Below, piece after piece: positions 40,290-50,100 of a DNA stretch of 64,000 nucleotides. Within the stretch, counting starts at the first letter, position 1; the number at the start of each line of letters is the position of its first letter. Both the position numbers and the translations under genes were made by a program. The notes under the pieces were generated by a model, which was not told the DNA's origin, ran no database searches, and worked only from the letters and a program-made list of their open reading frames with translations. The stretch spans positions 62,001 through 126,000 of the forward strand of contig NZ_AOPO01000012.1 of the NCBI RefSeq assembly GCF_000336575.1. The letters run 5' to 3'. The stretch is from Vreelandella titanicae BH1. Its GTDB lineage: Bacteria > Pseudomonadota > Gammaproteobacteria > Pseudomonadales > Halomonadaceae.

Positions 40290-40603
40290 TGAGCGACAAG
40301 CTGATTTGCGAGGTTTTTAAAAGCTCGCGTAAAGATGAAATGTATTTATATGTCGATAAGCGTCAAGGATTTGCAGACGTCCCTGCGCAATTACTTGAAA
40401 CCTTCGGCAAGCCTGTACCGGTGTTTACCATGCTGTTGACCGCTGACAAAAAATTGTCACGGGTTAATGCGGCAGACGTGGTGGAAGGGATTAAAGACAA
40501 AGGGTTCTACCTGCAAATGCCGCCGCCGAAAGAGGCCTATTTGCTCGACGTGCATCGTGCCCATGTGGCTTCGCGCTCTGATGCCCGTTCTGACGAACAG
40601 TAG
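40289..40603 (+). CDS. ycgL: YcgL domain protein
   Basis: This 104-residue protein matches the YcgL family: LICEVFKSSRKDEMYLYVDKRQGFADVPAQLLETFGKP (read in segments) and GFYLQMPPP. The fold is a small alpha/beta domain; function is unknown. It overlaps the rnd stop codon by one base (TAATG) and has gaggagcg upstream inside rnd, so translation is coupled. The rnd-ycgL pairing is common in gammaproteobacteria. Confidence 0.9.
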   Translation: MSDKLICEVFKSSRKDEMYLYVDKRQGFADVPAQLLETFGKPVPVFTMLLTADKKLSRVNAADVVEGIKDKGFYLQMPPPKEAYLLDVHRAHVASRSDARSDEQ

Positions 40604-40615
40604 CGCCATCCGGCT

Positions 40616-41194
40616 ATGAATTTTCTTGCCCATGCGTGGTTGGTGAGCGCTGGTAGCGATGATTTCCTCTACGGCAATTTAATTGCCGATGGCGTTAAGG
40701 GGCGCAATTTGGCCGATTGGCCTGCTGCTACTGCACTGGGCATTCGCCATCACCGTCGGGTGGATGCCTGGGTAGATAACCACCCTAGCGTTGTTAATGC
40801 ACGGCGGCGTGCGCCAACGGGGCAGCGGCGCTATGCAGGGATAGCCCTGGATATGGTGTGGGATCATTTCCTGGCCCGTGATACGGCAGGGCAGGCGGAT
40901 CAAGAAGCAATTGTTGAGCGCTGTTATCGACTGCTCTCCGCTCGTACCGCGCCGAACCGGCTGGCCGGTATGATGCCGATTCTCGTCGAGCAGGACTGGC
41001 TAAGAGGCTATGCTGATTTTGCGTTTACCTGCCGGGCCGTTGCCGGGATTGGGCGGCGTTTGTCTGGCCCCAATCAGTTGGCTGCTTTAGTGCCTTGGCT
41101 GTACGACGATTATCAAGCGTTAGAGGCCGATTTCCAGACCCTATGGCCCGAACTATTGGCTGAATTAAGCCACCAAGATACACCCCCATCATAA
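40616..41194 (+). CDS. acpH: Acyl carrier protein phosphodiesterase
   Basis: AcpH removes the 4'-phosphopantetheine arm from holo-ACP. The 192 residues start MNFLAHAWL and carry the HD-like metal residues in GNLIADGVKG, IRHHRRVDAWVDNHP and DMVWDHFLA, which define this family (DUF479). It follows ycgL by 12 nt and precedes ycgN by 16 nt, so it is likely part of the same transcript. Its link to rnd is positional only. Confidence 0.88.
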   Translation: MNFLAHAWLVSAGSDDFLYGNLIADGVKGRNLADWPAATALGIRHHRRVDAWVDNHPSVVNARRRAPTGQRRYAGIALDMVWDHFLARDTAGQADQEAIVERCYRLLSARTAPNRLAGMMPILVEQDWLRGYADFAFTCRAVAGIGRRLSGPNQLAALVPWLYDDYQALEADFQTLWPELLAELSHQDTPPS

Positions 41195-41210
41195 TGAGTT
41201 TTTCGTAATA

Positions 41211-41681
41211 ATGAGCCAGGAGACGATGGAGACCGCAATGCGCGAACGTTTTTGGGAGCGCTTTACCCTCGAAGAGTTGACGCCCCTGGAGTGGGAAGCG
41301 TTATGCGATGGCTGTGGACAGTGCTGCCTGCTAAAGTTGCACGACGAGGATACTCAGGAGTTAGCAGTACTGAACGTGGCTTGTCGCTTGCTGGATATTC
41401 ACAGCTGCCAGTGCAGCGATTATGCGAACCGCTTTGAAACCGTTCCCGACTGTACCCAACTGACGCCTGCCTTGGTTAAAGAGTTTACCTGGCTGCCGCA
41501 GAGCTGTGGTTACCGGCGGGTGGCTGAAGGGCGCAAGTTGGCGGGTTGGCATCCGCTGTTAAGCAATGATGCCGAGCGGGTTCACCGCAAAGGCGTCAGC
41601 GTACGCAGCTTTGCGGTGTCCCAAGATGAGGTGCCCGAGCAGCAATTGGAGTCGCATATTATTGCCGTGCTGCCGATGTAG
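41211..41681 (+). CDS. ycgN: YcgN family cysteine cluster protein
   Basis: This 156-residue UPF0260 protein has an early CDGCGQCCLLK motif (about residue 34) and further cysteines in LLDIHSCQCSDY and PDCTQLTP, a pattern expected to bind metal or an Fe-S cluster. Function is unknown. The start has ccaggaga upstream. It ends the rnd-ycgL-acpH-ycgN series and is convergent with the oligopeptidase gene 15 nt away. Confidence 0.88.
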   Translation: MSQETMETAMRERFWERFTLEELTPLEWEALCDGCGQCCLLKLHDEDTQELAVLNVACRLLDIHSCQCSDYANRFETVPDCTQLTPALVKEFTWLPQSCGYRRVAEGRKLAGWHPLLSNDAERVHRKGVSVRSFAVSQDEVPEQQLESHIIAVLPM

Positions 41682-41696
41682 TTCCCTTCTAGCACT

Positions 41697-43799
41697 TTAC
41701 TCAGCAGTTGAAGGTGCTGGCGAGTGCAGTCCCAGCGCCCAGAGGATAAACGCGTCTTGGCGGGCGGTATCGCGCCAGGCTTTGAACCGACCGGATGCGC
41801 CGCCGTGGCCACTGCTCATATCGGTACGCATCAGAATCGGCGCTGACCCCAGCTGCTGTTGTGCCACCTGGGCATAAAATTTGGCGGGCTCCCAGTAGCT
41901 GACCCGGGTATCGAACCAACTGCCCTCAATCCACAGGGCGGGGTATGACCGCGCTTTAATATTATCGATAGGCGAGTAAGCGGCTATTCGCTCGGCGACC
42001 TCTGGTTCTTCAGGGTTGCCCCACTCGCTGTACTCCGCGGTCGTCAGAGGCAGCTCCGGGTTCTGCATCGTGCGCAGCACGTCTAAGAAGGGCACGTCTA
42101 GCAGAGCGGCGCAAAACTTTTCCGGGGCACGATTAATGCAGGTGCCGACCAGCAGCCCTCCAGCGCTGGCGCCATAGGCCGCTATGCGCTGTGAATCACT
42201 GACACCCTGCTCCACAAGCGCTTCCCGGGCGGCCAGGAAATCGTTAAAGCTGTTCTCCTTGTGGGCCATCTTGCCGTTTAAATACCAGGGTTCGCCGCGC
42301 TCGCCGCCGCCACGCACATGAGCAACGGCAAAGGCCGCACCGCGCTCGAGCAGTTCCAGCCGGGCGATCGAGAACCAGGGGTCGAGAGCCTCACCGTAAG
42401 CGCCGTAGCCATACAGCAGCGTGGGTAAGGGCTGATCCGCCAGGTCGGCGCGCATCACCACCGATACGGGCACTTGCTCGCCATCGCTGCTGGTTGCCCA
42501 AAGGCGGCGGCTGACTAGCTGTTCAGGCTGTAAGTTGCCGTAAACAGGTACCCGCTTCAGTAGCGTCCGTTCGCCACTGGTTAGATCGAGTGAAAACCAG
42601 CTGGGCGGCTGGGTAAACGACTCTTCGCGAAGGCGCACTACCTGGGTATCGAAGTGCGGGGCATCTTCAAGCATCTGCGAACAGGGTTGTTCAGGCAGTG
42701 CCAGGGTCTCATCCAGGGTGCAGCTATGCTGGGCATCGAAAAGTAAACGCCGCAAACGCACTTGCGCCTGGGCATGGTCGCGCTCAGCCAGCATCAGCCC
42801 CCAAGAGAACGCATCAACGCCTTCCAGGGTGGCTTCTTCACGGTGGGCGATTAACGTTTGCCAATTCAATTGGGGCTGACCAAGCTGACTTTCGGGCAGA
42901 AAGTCGAGCTGGAAGTGAGCACCTGCCTGGTTATGCAGGCGGTAAAAGCTGCCTGGTCGGTGATCAATGCTGTACTCAACCCCCGCCTGGCGCTGCTGAA
43001 TACACAGCGGGGCTGAATCAGGAGAGTGAGCGGCCAATAGGTGAATTTCACTGGTGTCTTTTGAGCCGCTTTCTAGCAGCAGCCACGACCGCGAGCGCGT
43101 TTTGCCAATACCGAGCCAAAACTCAGGATCCTCTTCCCGTAGCACCAATACTGGCTCATTTGAAGCGTCAGGCTCCATCAGCGAAAGCGCAAGCCGCCAA
43201 ACGCTGTCTGGGCGCTGAGTGTCGTCAAACCGCGTGAACAGCAGCGTCGCTGTAGTGGCAGTTTGATCTTCTGCCCAGCAAAGCCCCGCACCAATATCGC
43301 TTAATAGTTGCACGGGCGTCCCGTTAGGCAGCGCTTTCAACCACAGAGTAAAACGCTCGTCGCCTTGAGTATCTTCTGTCCAGGCCAACCACTGCTCATC
43401 GGGTGACAGCGCCATATCGCCCATGTCGTAAAAGTCTTGCTCGGCGGCACGGGCTCTAACGTCGAAAAAGCATTCCTGTTGTTCAGGCTGGCGATTGGGG
43501 TGGCGCCACCAGCAGGGGTAATCATCTTCGGCACTGGTTTCGTTCCAGAACGTGAAGTGGTCAAGCGTTGTCTTAAGGCTGGTCACGGCTAATTCGCGGC
43601 GCGCCAGGTGACTCTGGTATAACGCTTCCTCTAGCGGGGAAAGTGGGGCAAACCAATCGGCTTGTTGCTGGTTGGCGGCCTCTAAAAAGGCACTGACCTG
43701 TGGGTCGTCGCGCTCTTCTAACCAGTGCCATTGCGGGTCATTAGCGCGATAATAGTGTGCAGCGGGTAAGCCTGAAGGTATGCCTTGCTGTGCTTTCAT
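41697..43799 (-). CDS. ptrB: S9 family oligopeptidase B-like peptidase
   Basis: This 700-residue prolyl-oligopeptidase-family serine peptidase cleaves small peptides, in oligopeptidase B after basic residues. The N-terminal half is a beta-propeller that excludes large substrates. The C-terminal alpha/beta-hydrolase has YGYGAYGEALDPWFS, HVRGGGERGEPWYLNGK, the nucleophile AYGASAGGLLVG, and the catalytic His in SSGHGGASGRF. It has no signal peptide, so it should be cytoplasmic. I use ATG MKAQQGIPSG; an upstream in-frame TTG is less credible, and neither has a strong ribosome site. Confidence 0.9.
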   Translation of the reverse strand: MKAQQGIPSGLPAAHYYRANDPQWHWLEERDDPQVSAFLEAANQQQADWFAPLSPLEEALYQSHLARRELAVTSLKTTLDHFTFWNETSAEDDYPCWWRHPNRQPEQQECFFDVRARAAEQDFYDMGDMALSPDEQWLAWTEDTQGDERFTLWLKALPNGTPVQLLSDIGAGLCWAEDQTATTATLLFTRFDDTQRPDSVWRLALSLMEPDASNEPVLVLREEDPEFWLGIGKTRSRSWLLLESGSKDTSEIHLLAAHSPDSAPLCIQQRQAGVEYSIDHRPGSFYRLHNQAGAHFQLDFLPESQLGQPQLNWQTLIAHREEATLEGVDAFSWGLMLAERDHAQAQVRLRRLLFDAQHSCTLDETLALPEQPCSQMLEDAPHFDTQVVRLREESFTQPPSWFSLDLTSGERTLLKRVPVYGNLQPEQLVSRRLWATSSDGEQVPVSVVMRADLADQPLPTLLYGYGAYGEALDPWFSIARLELLERGAAFAVAHVRGGGERGEPWYLNGKMAHKENSFNDFLAAREALVEQGVSDSQRIAAYGASAGGLLVGTCINRAPEKFCAALLDVPFLDVLRTMQNPELPLTTAEYSEWGNPEEPEVAERIAAYSPIDNIKARSYPALWIEGSWFDTRVSYWEPAKFYAQVAQQQLGSAPILMRTDMSSGHGGASGRFKAWRDTARQDAFILWALGLHSPAPSTAE

Positions 43800-43861
43800 A
43801 AATTGATAGGTACCATAACGGGAAATCAACGTCGGGTGAGTTCACCCATATGAGGGGTATT

Positions 43862-44287
43862 ATGCTGTTTGCAAATTCAACGCCACTACTGTGGTTGAGT
43901 TATTACGGGCTGTCGCTGTTAGTGATTGTCGCGGTCTATTTTGCGTTCACTTTTCTGCCTCGCTTGCCACGTCTTGTGCTGACCTGGATAGTGGCAGGGG
44001 CAATATGGGCACCCGCCACTTTCCGGCTGCCGTTAATAGAAGAGGGTGAATTCTATACCGGTTGGGCACCTTCGGCGATGGTGGCGGCGGTTGGGTTTTT
44101 AGAAAACAACGGCGCAGCACTTCGTGGCGGGCTAATGTGGCTGGTGTTGGGGATGGCATTAGGCGCGCTGATTGGCGTTGCTCTGTGGTGGTGGCGCCGT
44201 CCTGGGGACGATGAGTATGTCGCCCAGGAAGAAGAGAGTGCCGATGAAAGCGAATCACCACGCCGTCGCGAACCGGTGATTGGTTAA
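43862..44287 (+). CDS. Small membrane protein of unknown function
   Basis: The 141-residue protein has about four hydrophobic segments (near residues 8-30, 36-52, a weaker one near 72-82, and 88-108) and a charged tail, RRPGDDEYVAQEEESADESES, expected in the cytoplasm. I do not recognise a family. The start is ambiguous: ATG at 43850 or 43862; the second has gaggggt ahead of it. It is divergent from the oligopeptidase gene and 63 nt ahead of the amidotransferase gene, with which it may be transcribed. Confidence 0.65.
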   Translation: MLFANSTPLLWLSYYGLSLLVIVAVYFAFTFLPRLPRLVLTWIVAGAIWAPATFRLPLIEEGEFYTGWAPSAMVAAVGFLENNGAALRGGLMWLVLGMALGALIGVALWWWRRPGDDEYVAQEEESADESESPRRREPVIG

Positions 44288-44350
44288 TGGCTGTGTTTAG
44301 GTTCCATGCTTTTGCAGAGAGCGCCGGGTGTCTATGTATTGGTAAAGCGT

Positions 44351-45130
44351 ATGTGTGAACTGCTGGGTATGAGCGCCAATGTGCCCACCGATATCTGTTT
44401 TAGCTTTTCGGGCTTTTTGCATCGCGGTGGGGGCACCGGCCCTCATCGCGATGGTTGGGGAATTGCCTTCTACGAAGAGGGCGGTTACCGCGATTTTCGC
44501 GACCCCCATCCCTCCGTCGATTCCCCTATCGCCCGGCTAATTTGCGATTACCCGATTAAGTCCAATGTGGTGATCAGTCACATTCGCCAGGCCAACGTGG
44601 GGGGCGTAAAGCTTGCCAATACCCACCCTTTCACGCGCGAAATGTGGGGGCGACCCTGGTGTTATGCTCACAATGGGCAATTAAGTGGCTGGGAGCGTTT
44701 AGCGTTAGGAAACTACACCCCGGTTGGCAGCACCGATAGCGAGTACGCCTACTGCTGGTTAATGGGGGAGATTCGCCGTGAATTTCCTTGCCCGCCAGCA
44801 GATCCCACAACGCTGTGGGAGCGCTTGCACCAGCTATGTGAGCAGCTAAGAGCGCTGGGCGTGTTCAATATGCTGCTCTCCGATGGCGGCTATTTATATA
44901 CATTTTGCGCCACGAAGCTTGCACATATTACCCGCTGCGCGCCCTTCGGCGAGGCGGAACTCTCCGACGCCGAGATGACGGTGAATTTTGCCGAACATAC
45001 CACGCCTGACGACATCGTTTCAGTGATTGCCACTGAACCGCTCACGCACAATGAAGCCTGGCAGCGCATGGTGCCGGGTGAGCTATTGGTCTGGCGCGAT
45101 GGAGAAATTCAGGCGCGTTACTGTCCATAA
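44351..45130 (+). CDS. Class II glutamine amidotransferase (YafJ-like)
   Basis: The 259-residue protein begins Met-Cys (MCELLGMSANVPTDICFSF), placing the N-terminal nucleophile Cys2 that is exposed after Met removal; that decides the start against longer in-frame options. Other family residues are RGGGTGPHRDGWGIAFYE, ISHIRQANVGG and the HNGQLSGWE loop. Relatives include E. coli YafJ and the DUG3-type amidases; the physiological substrate is unknown. The ribosome site is weak. Confidence 0.88.
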   Translation: MCELLGMSANVPTDICFSFSGFLHRGGGTGPHRDGWGIAFYEEGGYRDFRDPHPSVDSPIARLICDYPIKSNVVISHIRQANVGGVKLANTHPFTREMWGRPWCYAHNGQLSGWERLALGNYTPVGSTDSEYAYCWLMGEIRREFPCPPADPTTLWERLHQLCEQLRALGVFNMLLSDGGYLYTFCATKLAHITRCAPFGEAELSDAEMTVNFAEHTTPDDIVSVIATEPLTHNEAWQRMVPGELLVWRDGEIQARYCP

Positions 45131-45201
45131 AGAAACGATCTACTAAATTGGAATGAGGGACGCAGCAGAAAATCAAGTGAGCCCGACTATGGGCTAAAGT
45201 T

Positions 45202-45215
45202 GAAACGTTAGTTTC
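45202..45215. promoter_or_regulatory. PsrA-type operator upstream of fadD
   Basis: GAAACGTTAGTTTC fits the published PsrA consensus (G/C)AAAC-N2-4-GTTT(G/C) exactly; the symmetry extends to ttgaaac-gtta-gtttcaa. It lies 127 nt before the fadD start. PsrA is a TetR-family repressor released by long-chain fatty acids in Pseudomonas. Confidence 0.7.
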
Positions 45216-45342
45216 AATCGATCGTTTTACAGCCTGTTAGAGGTCGTATATCGTTGGGCTTCTTAAACTATTTTTTCAGATAGAGCCTAGCGACAACAAC
45301 AAGGTCGGTGACTTACGCCGACGCCAATAGCGGAGATTGCCC

Positions 45343-47013
45343 ATGAGCGAACACGCCAACGCCGCCGTTTTACGTGGCCCAGCGCTTGAAGGGTTGGATC
45401 AGTACGATTCAGTCACGGATGTTTTTCATAACGCAGTAACACGCTTTAAGGACAAGCCAGCTTTTTCCTGTATGGGAAAAACGCTCTCTTTCGCTGATCT
45501 TGACCGCCTCTCTGCAGACTTTGCTGCATGGCTACAGCATGAAACCGACCTCGTTCCCGGTGATCGTATCGCCATCCAGTTGCCCAACGTACTGCAGTTT
45601 CCTGTGGCGGTATTCGGTGCACTGCGCGCAGGCTTGGTAGTGGTCAACACCAACCCGCTATATACCGGGCGGGAAATGGCCAACCAGTTCAAGGACTCCA
45701 ACGCTAAAGCCATTGTGATTTTGGCCAATATGGCGGACAAGCTGGAGAAAGTGCTCGATAAAACAGATATCAAGCATGTGCTCGTCACCCAGCTAGCTGA
45801 CTTGCACGATGTGCCCAAGCGCTGGTTAATCAATGCAGTGGTCAAGCACGTTAAGAAAATGGTGCCTGCTTATTCACTGCCCAGTGCGGTTGGCTTCCGT
45901 GATGCGCTAAAAAAAGGTGCCTCGCTAAGTCATACCGAGGTCAAGAGGAGCCCCGACGATTTAGCCGCGCTTCAATATACCGGTGGCACCACGGGTATGC
46001 CAAAAGGCGCAATGCTGACCCATCGCAATCTCATCGCCAATATGCTGCAAGCGCGGGAAGCGATTGGTACTCATCTGACCGATGGCGAAGAGCTGGTTAT
46101 CGCACCGCTACCGGTTTATCACATCTATACCTTTACGGTTAACTGCCTGTTCCTAATGGAAACCGGTAACCACTCTTTGCTGATCACTAACCCTCGCGAC
46201 CTGGATGGTTTTATCAAAGAGCTCAAGGGGCTGCCCTTTAGCGCTTTTATCGGCCTCAATACGCTGTTTAATGCGCTATGTAATCGCGACGATTTCAAGC
46301 AGCTCGATTTTTCCAAATTGAAGCTGACGATCTCCGGCGGCATGGCGCTGACCAAAGCAGCGGCGCAGCGTTGGGAAAAAACCACCGGTTGCCCAATTGC
46401 CGAGGGGTATGGTCTGACCGAGACTTCTCCCATTGTTAGCTTCAACCCGACCGATTCGATCCAACTGGGCACTATCGGTAAGCCCGTGGCGGGCACCGCG
46501 GTAAAAGTCGTCGACGCCGATGGCAACGACGTGGCATTGGGCGAGCCGGGAGAACTGTGCGTGCAAGGGCCACAGGTGATGAAAGGCTACTGGCAGCGTG
46601 AAGATGAAACCCGTGACGCCATCGATGAGGATGGCTGGTTTCGCACCGGCGACATCGCTGTGCTGCAGGATGATGGCTATATCCGCATCGTTGATCGCAA
46701 AAAAGATATGATCCTGGTCTCTGGCTTTAATGTTTATCCCAACGAAGTTGAAGATGTGGTGGCAGCCCACCCGGATGTGCTTGAGTCTGCCGCGGTCGGT
46801 GTGCCAGATGAAAATGCTGGCGAAGCCATCAAGCTGTTTGTGGTAAGTAAAAATGACCAGCTAGATGAAAAAACACTACGCGACTGGTGCAAAAAAGAGC
46901 TCACTGGCTACAAAGTGCCGAAATTCATAGAGTTTCGCGATGAGCTGCCCAAAACCAACGTGGGCAAAGTGCTCCGCCGCCAGCTGCGCGACGAAGAGCC
47001 CTCAAAAACGTAA
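45343..47013 (+). CDS. fadD: Long-chain fatty acid--CoA ligase
   Basis: FadD activates imported fatty acids to acyl-CoA through an acyl-AMP intermediate at the inner membrane. The 556-residue ANL-family enzyme shows the P-loop-like YTGGTTGMPKGAMLTHRN (about residue 210), EGYGLTETSPIVSFNP (about residue 352), the FACS signature DGWFRTGDIAVLQDDGYIRIVDRKKDMI (about 430) and the C-terminal lysine in NVGKVLRR. The ATG follows cggag. A PsrA-type operator lies upstream, and a strong terminator follows. Confidence 0.94.
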   Translation: MSEHANAAVLRGPALEGLDQYDSVTDVFHNAVTRFKDKPAFSCMGKTLSFADLDRLSADFAAWLQHETDLVPGDRIAIQLPNVLQFPVAVFGALRAGLVVVNTNPLYTGREMANQFKDSNAKAIVILANMADKLEKVLDKTDIKHVLVTQLADLHDVPKRWLINAVVKHVKKMVPAYSLPSAVGFRDALKKGASLSHTEVKRSPDDLAALQYTGGTTGMPKGAMLTHRNLIANMLQAREAIGTHLTDGEELVIAPLPVYHIYTFTVNCLFLMETGNHSLLITNPRDLDGFIKELKGLPFSAFIGLNTLFNALCNRDDFKQLDFSKLKLTISGGMALTKAAAQRWEKTTGCPIAEGYGLTETSPIVSFNPTDSIQLGTIGKPVAGTAVKVVDADGNDVALGEPGELCVQGPQVMKGYWQREDETRDAIDEDGWFRTGDIAVLQDDGYIRIVDRKKDMILVSGFNVYPNEVEDVVAAHPDVLESAAVGVPDENAGEAIKLFVVSKNDQLDEKTLRDWCKKELTGYKVPKFIEFRDELPKTNVGKVLRRQLRDEEPSKT

Positions 47014-47075
47014 CTGTAGATGATGACTCGGCACTGTGGTTAGGCGTCGCGGAGCTGAAAGCGTTACACTATACG

Positions 47076-47106
47076 ACCCGCTCAATTGAGCGGGTTGATT
47101 TTTTAT
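47076..47106 (+). terminator. Intrinsic terminator after fadD
   Basis: acccgctcaattgagcgggt (47076-47095) is a perfect 20-nt palindrome forming an 8-bp stem with an AATT loop, followed by a U-rich run (tgattttttat). It separates fadD from hrpA. Confidence 0.8.
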
Positions 47107-47131
47107 ATCTGTTATTAATATCTCTTGTTAA

Positions 47132-50100
47132 ATGCCCAAGCGAATGGAAGCCGACTCAATCGTGACCACCGACACATCCCCAGCCCCCACCGATAGTCAA
47201 CGTCTTGCGTCGCTGAAACAGGCCGCGGGCGATGTGATGCTGCGCGATGCAGAGCGGCTGGAGCGCCGGCTGGCTGGTTTAAACCGTCGCCTACGTGATA
47301 GCAAACCGATTAGCCGTGGCTTGGACGAGGTGCAGCGCGAGCTTGGTCGTGCCCAGCAGCAGCTCAGTCAGCGCGAAAGCCAAAAGGTCGCCTTCAATTA
47401 CCCGCCAGAATTGCCGGTGGTCGAACGCCGGGAGGATATTGTCAACGCCATCCGCGATCATCAGGTCGTGGTGGTGGCGGGGGAGACCGGCTCAGGCAAA
47501 ACCACCCAGCTGCCTAAAATGTGTTTGGAACTGGGCCGAGGCCGCCGTGGCTTAATTGGCCACACCCAACCGCGTCGCTTGGCTGCCCGCAGTGTCGCCA
47601 GTCGCCTGGCGGAAGAGCTGGAAGTCTCTCTGGGCGAGCAGGTGGGCTATCAGGTGCGCTTCACCGACCAGAGCAGCCCGACGACCCTGGTCAAACTGAT
47701 GACCGACGGGATTTTGCTGGCCGAGACCCAGCATGATCCGCTGCTGCTGCGTTACGACACCATCATTATTGATGAAGCCCACGAGCGCAGCCTGAATATC
47801 GACTTTCTACTCGGCTACCTCAAACGTTTGCTCCCCAAGCGGCCCGATCTAAAAGTCATCATTACCTCGGCGACTATCGACGTGGAGCGCTTTGCCAAAC
47901 ACTTCGGCACCGCCAAGACGCCTGCACCGGTGGTGGAAGTAACCGGGCGCACCTACCCCGTTGAAGTACACTACCGGCCGCTGGTGCGCGATGAGGACGA
48001 TGAAGAAGACCGCACGCTGCAAGAGGGCATTCTACACGCGGTGGAAGAGATTGAAGCCGTTGAGCGTGAAAAAGGCTGGTTGCATGGCCCTCGCGATGTG
48101 CTGGTGTTTTTACCTGGTGAGCGCGAAATTCGTGAAACCGCCGATACCCTGCGCCGCGCCGAGCTGAAAGGCACTGAAATTCTGCCGCTCTACGCGAGGC
48201 TCTCCAACGAAGAGCAGAACCGCGTGTTTGCGCCGCACCGTGGCAGGCGCATTGTACTCGCCACCAACGTCGCGGAAACGTCGCTGACCGTGCCTGGGAT
48301 TCGCTACGTGATCGACCCTGGCCTCGTACGTATAAGCCGCTATAGCTACCGTTCCAAGATCCAGCGACTGCCGGTAGAAGCGGTTAGCCAGGCCAGCGCC
48401 AACCAGCGTAAAGGGCGCTGTGGGCGGATTGCCGAAGGCGTGTGCATTCGCCTCTACAGCGAAGAGGATTTCCTATCCCGGCCCGGCTTTACCGACCCGG
48501 AAATCCAGCGCACCAACCTTGCCTCGGTGATTCTCTCGATGCTGGGGCTCAAGCTCGGCGATATCGAGGCCTTTCCGTTTGTTGATCCACCGGATAGCCG
48601 CTTTGTTAAAGACGGCTTTCGACTGCTGTTCGAGCTGGGGGCGGTGGACGACAAGCAGCGCCTTTCTCCGCTTGGGCGTAAGCTGGCGCGGCTGCCGATT
48701 GACCCGCGCTTGGCGCGAATGGTGTTGGCGGGTGCCGAATTCGGCAGCCTTCGCGATGTGCTGATCGTCGTCTCGGCGCTAGCCATCCAAGACCCCCGCG
48801 ACCGACCGACGGATAAGCGCCAGGCGGCCGACCAAGCTCACCAGCGCTGGCATGATCCGGATTCCGATTTTGTCGCCTTGCTGAACCTTTGGCACGGCAT
48901 TGAGAATGCCCGTGAGGCGCTTTCAGGTAATCAGCTGCGCCGCTGGTGCCGCGAGCACTACATCAACTACCTGCGCATGCGCGAATGGCACGACACCTTC
49001 CGCCAACTGCGCCAACTGCTGCGCGATATGGATATCGACGTGCCCGCGCCGCCGCCCCGTAATGAAGACGAGAGCGAAGAACAGGCGCGTCAAACGCGGC
49101 GTAAAACGTCGGGCAAGGTGCATCAGGCGCTACTCTCGGGGCTGCTCTCTAATCTGGGGACGTTGGTGGAGAACCGCGAGTATCTCGGCGCCCGCAATCG
49201 CAAGTTTATGATTCATCCAGGCTCAGGGTTGGCCAAGAAGTCGCCCAAGTGGATCATGGCGTTCGAGATGGTGGAAACCTCCAAGCTGTTTGCCCGCACC
49301 GTGGCCAAAATCGATCCCCAGTGGATTGAACCCCAGGCGCAGCACCTGGTTAAACGCAGCTACAGCGAACCGCATTGGGAAATGAAGCGCGCCCAGGTAG
49401 TGGCCTTTGAACAGGTCACGCTGTTTGGTCTGCCGATTGTGGCGCGGCGCAAGGTACATTACGGGCCAATCGCGCCCCAGGAGTCCCGGGAGCTGTTTAT
49501 TCGCCGTGCGCTGGTGGAAGGGGAATTTCACACCAAAGGTGCCTTCTTTGCTCATAACCGCGCGTTGATCGACGAAGTCGAAGCGCTGGAAGATCGCGCT
49601 CGGCGGCGAGATATTCTGGTCGATGAAGACACGCTCTATGACTTTTACGACCAGCGGATCCCGGCGGAGATAGTCAACGGCAAGGGCTTTGAGCACTGGC
49701 GCAAGCAGGCCGAGCAGCAAGAGCCACAATTACTGCATTTCGATATTGATTCACTTAAAGCGCGCGACGCGGAGGACGTTACCCAGGCGCAGTATCCTGA
49801 TCATTTGATTCTGGCGGGCGTCGCGTATCCGGTAAGCTACCACTTTGACCCCGAAGCCGAGGATGACGGTGTTACCCTGACCGTTCCCGCTGCAATGTTG
49901 CCCCAGGTGCCGGTGCATGCTCTGGAGTGGTTGGTACCTGGGCTGCTGCGTGAAAAGTGTATTGCGCTTCTGAAGTCACTGCCGAAAAGCATCCGCCGCC
50001 AGGTGGTGCCGATTCCTGATTGGGTGGATGCGGCGCTGGAAACCCTGGTGCCCGATCAGCGCCCGTTAACCGAGGCCTTGGGGGAGTTCATTCGCCGCCG

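Noticed and set aside
42698..43237. 179-codon plus-strand ORF inside the oligopeptidase gene
   Set aside because: It is antisense to a clear S9 peptidase, with no ribosome site and a composition typical of a mirror frame.
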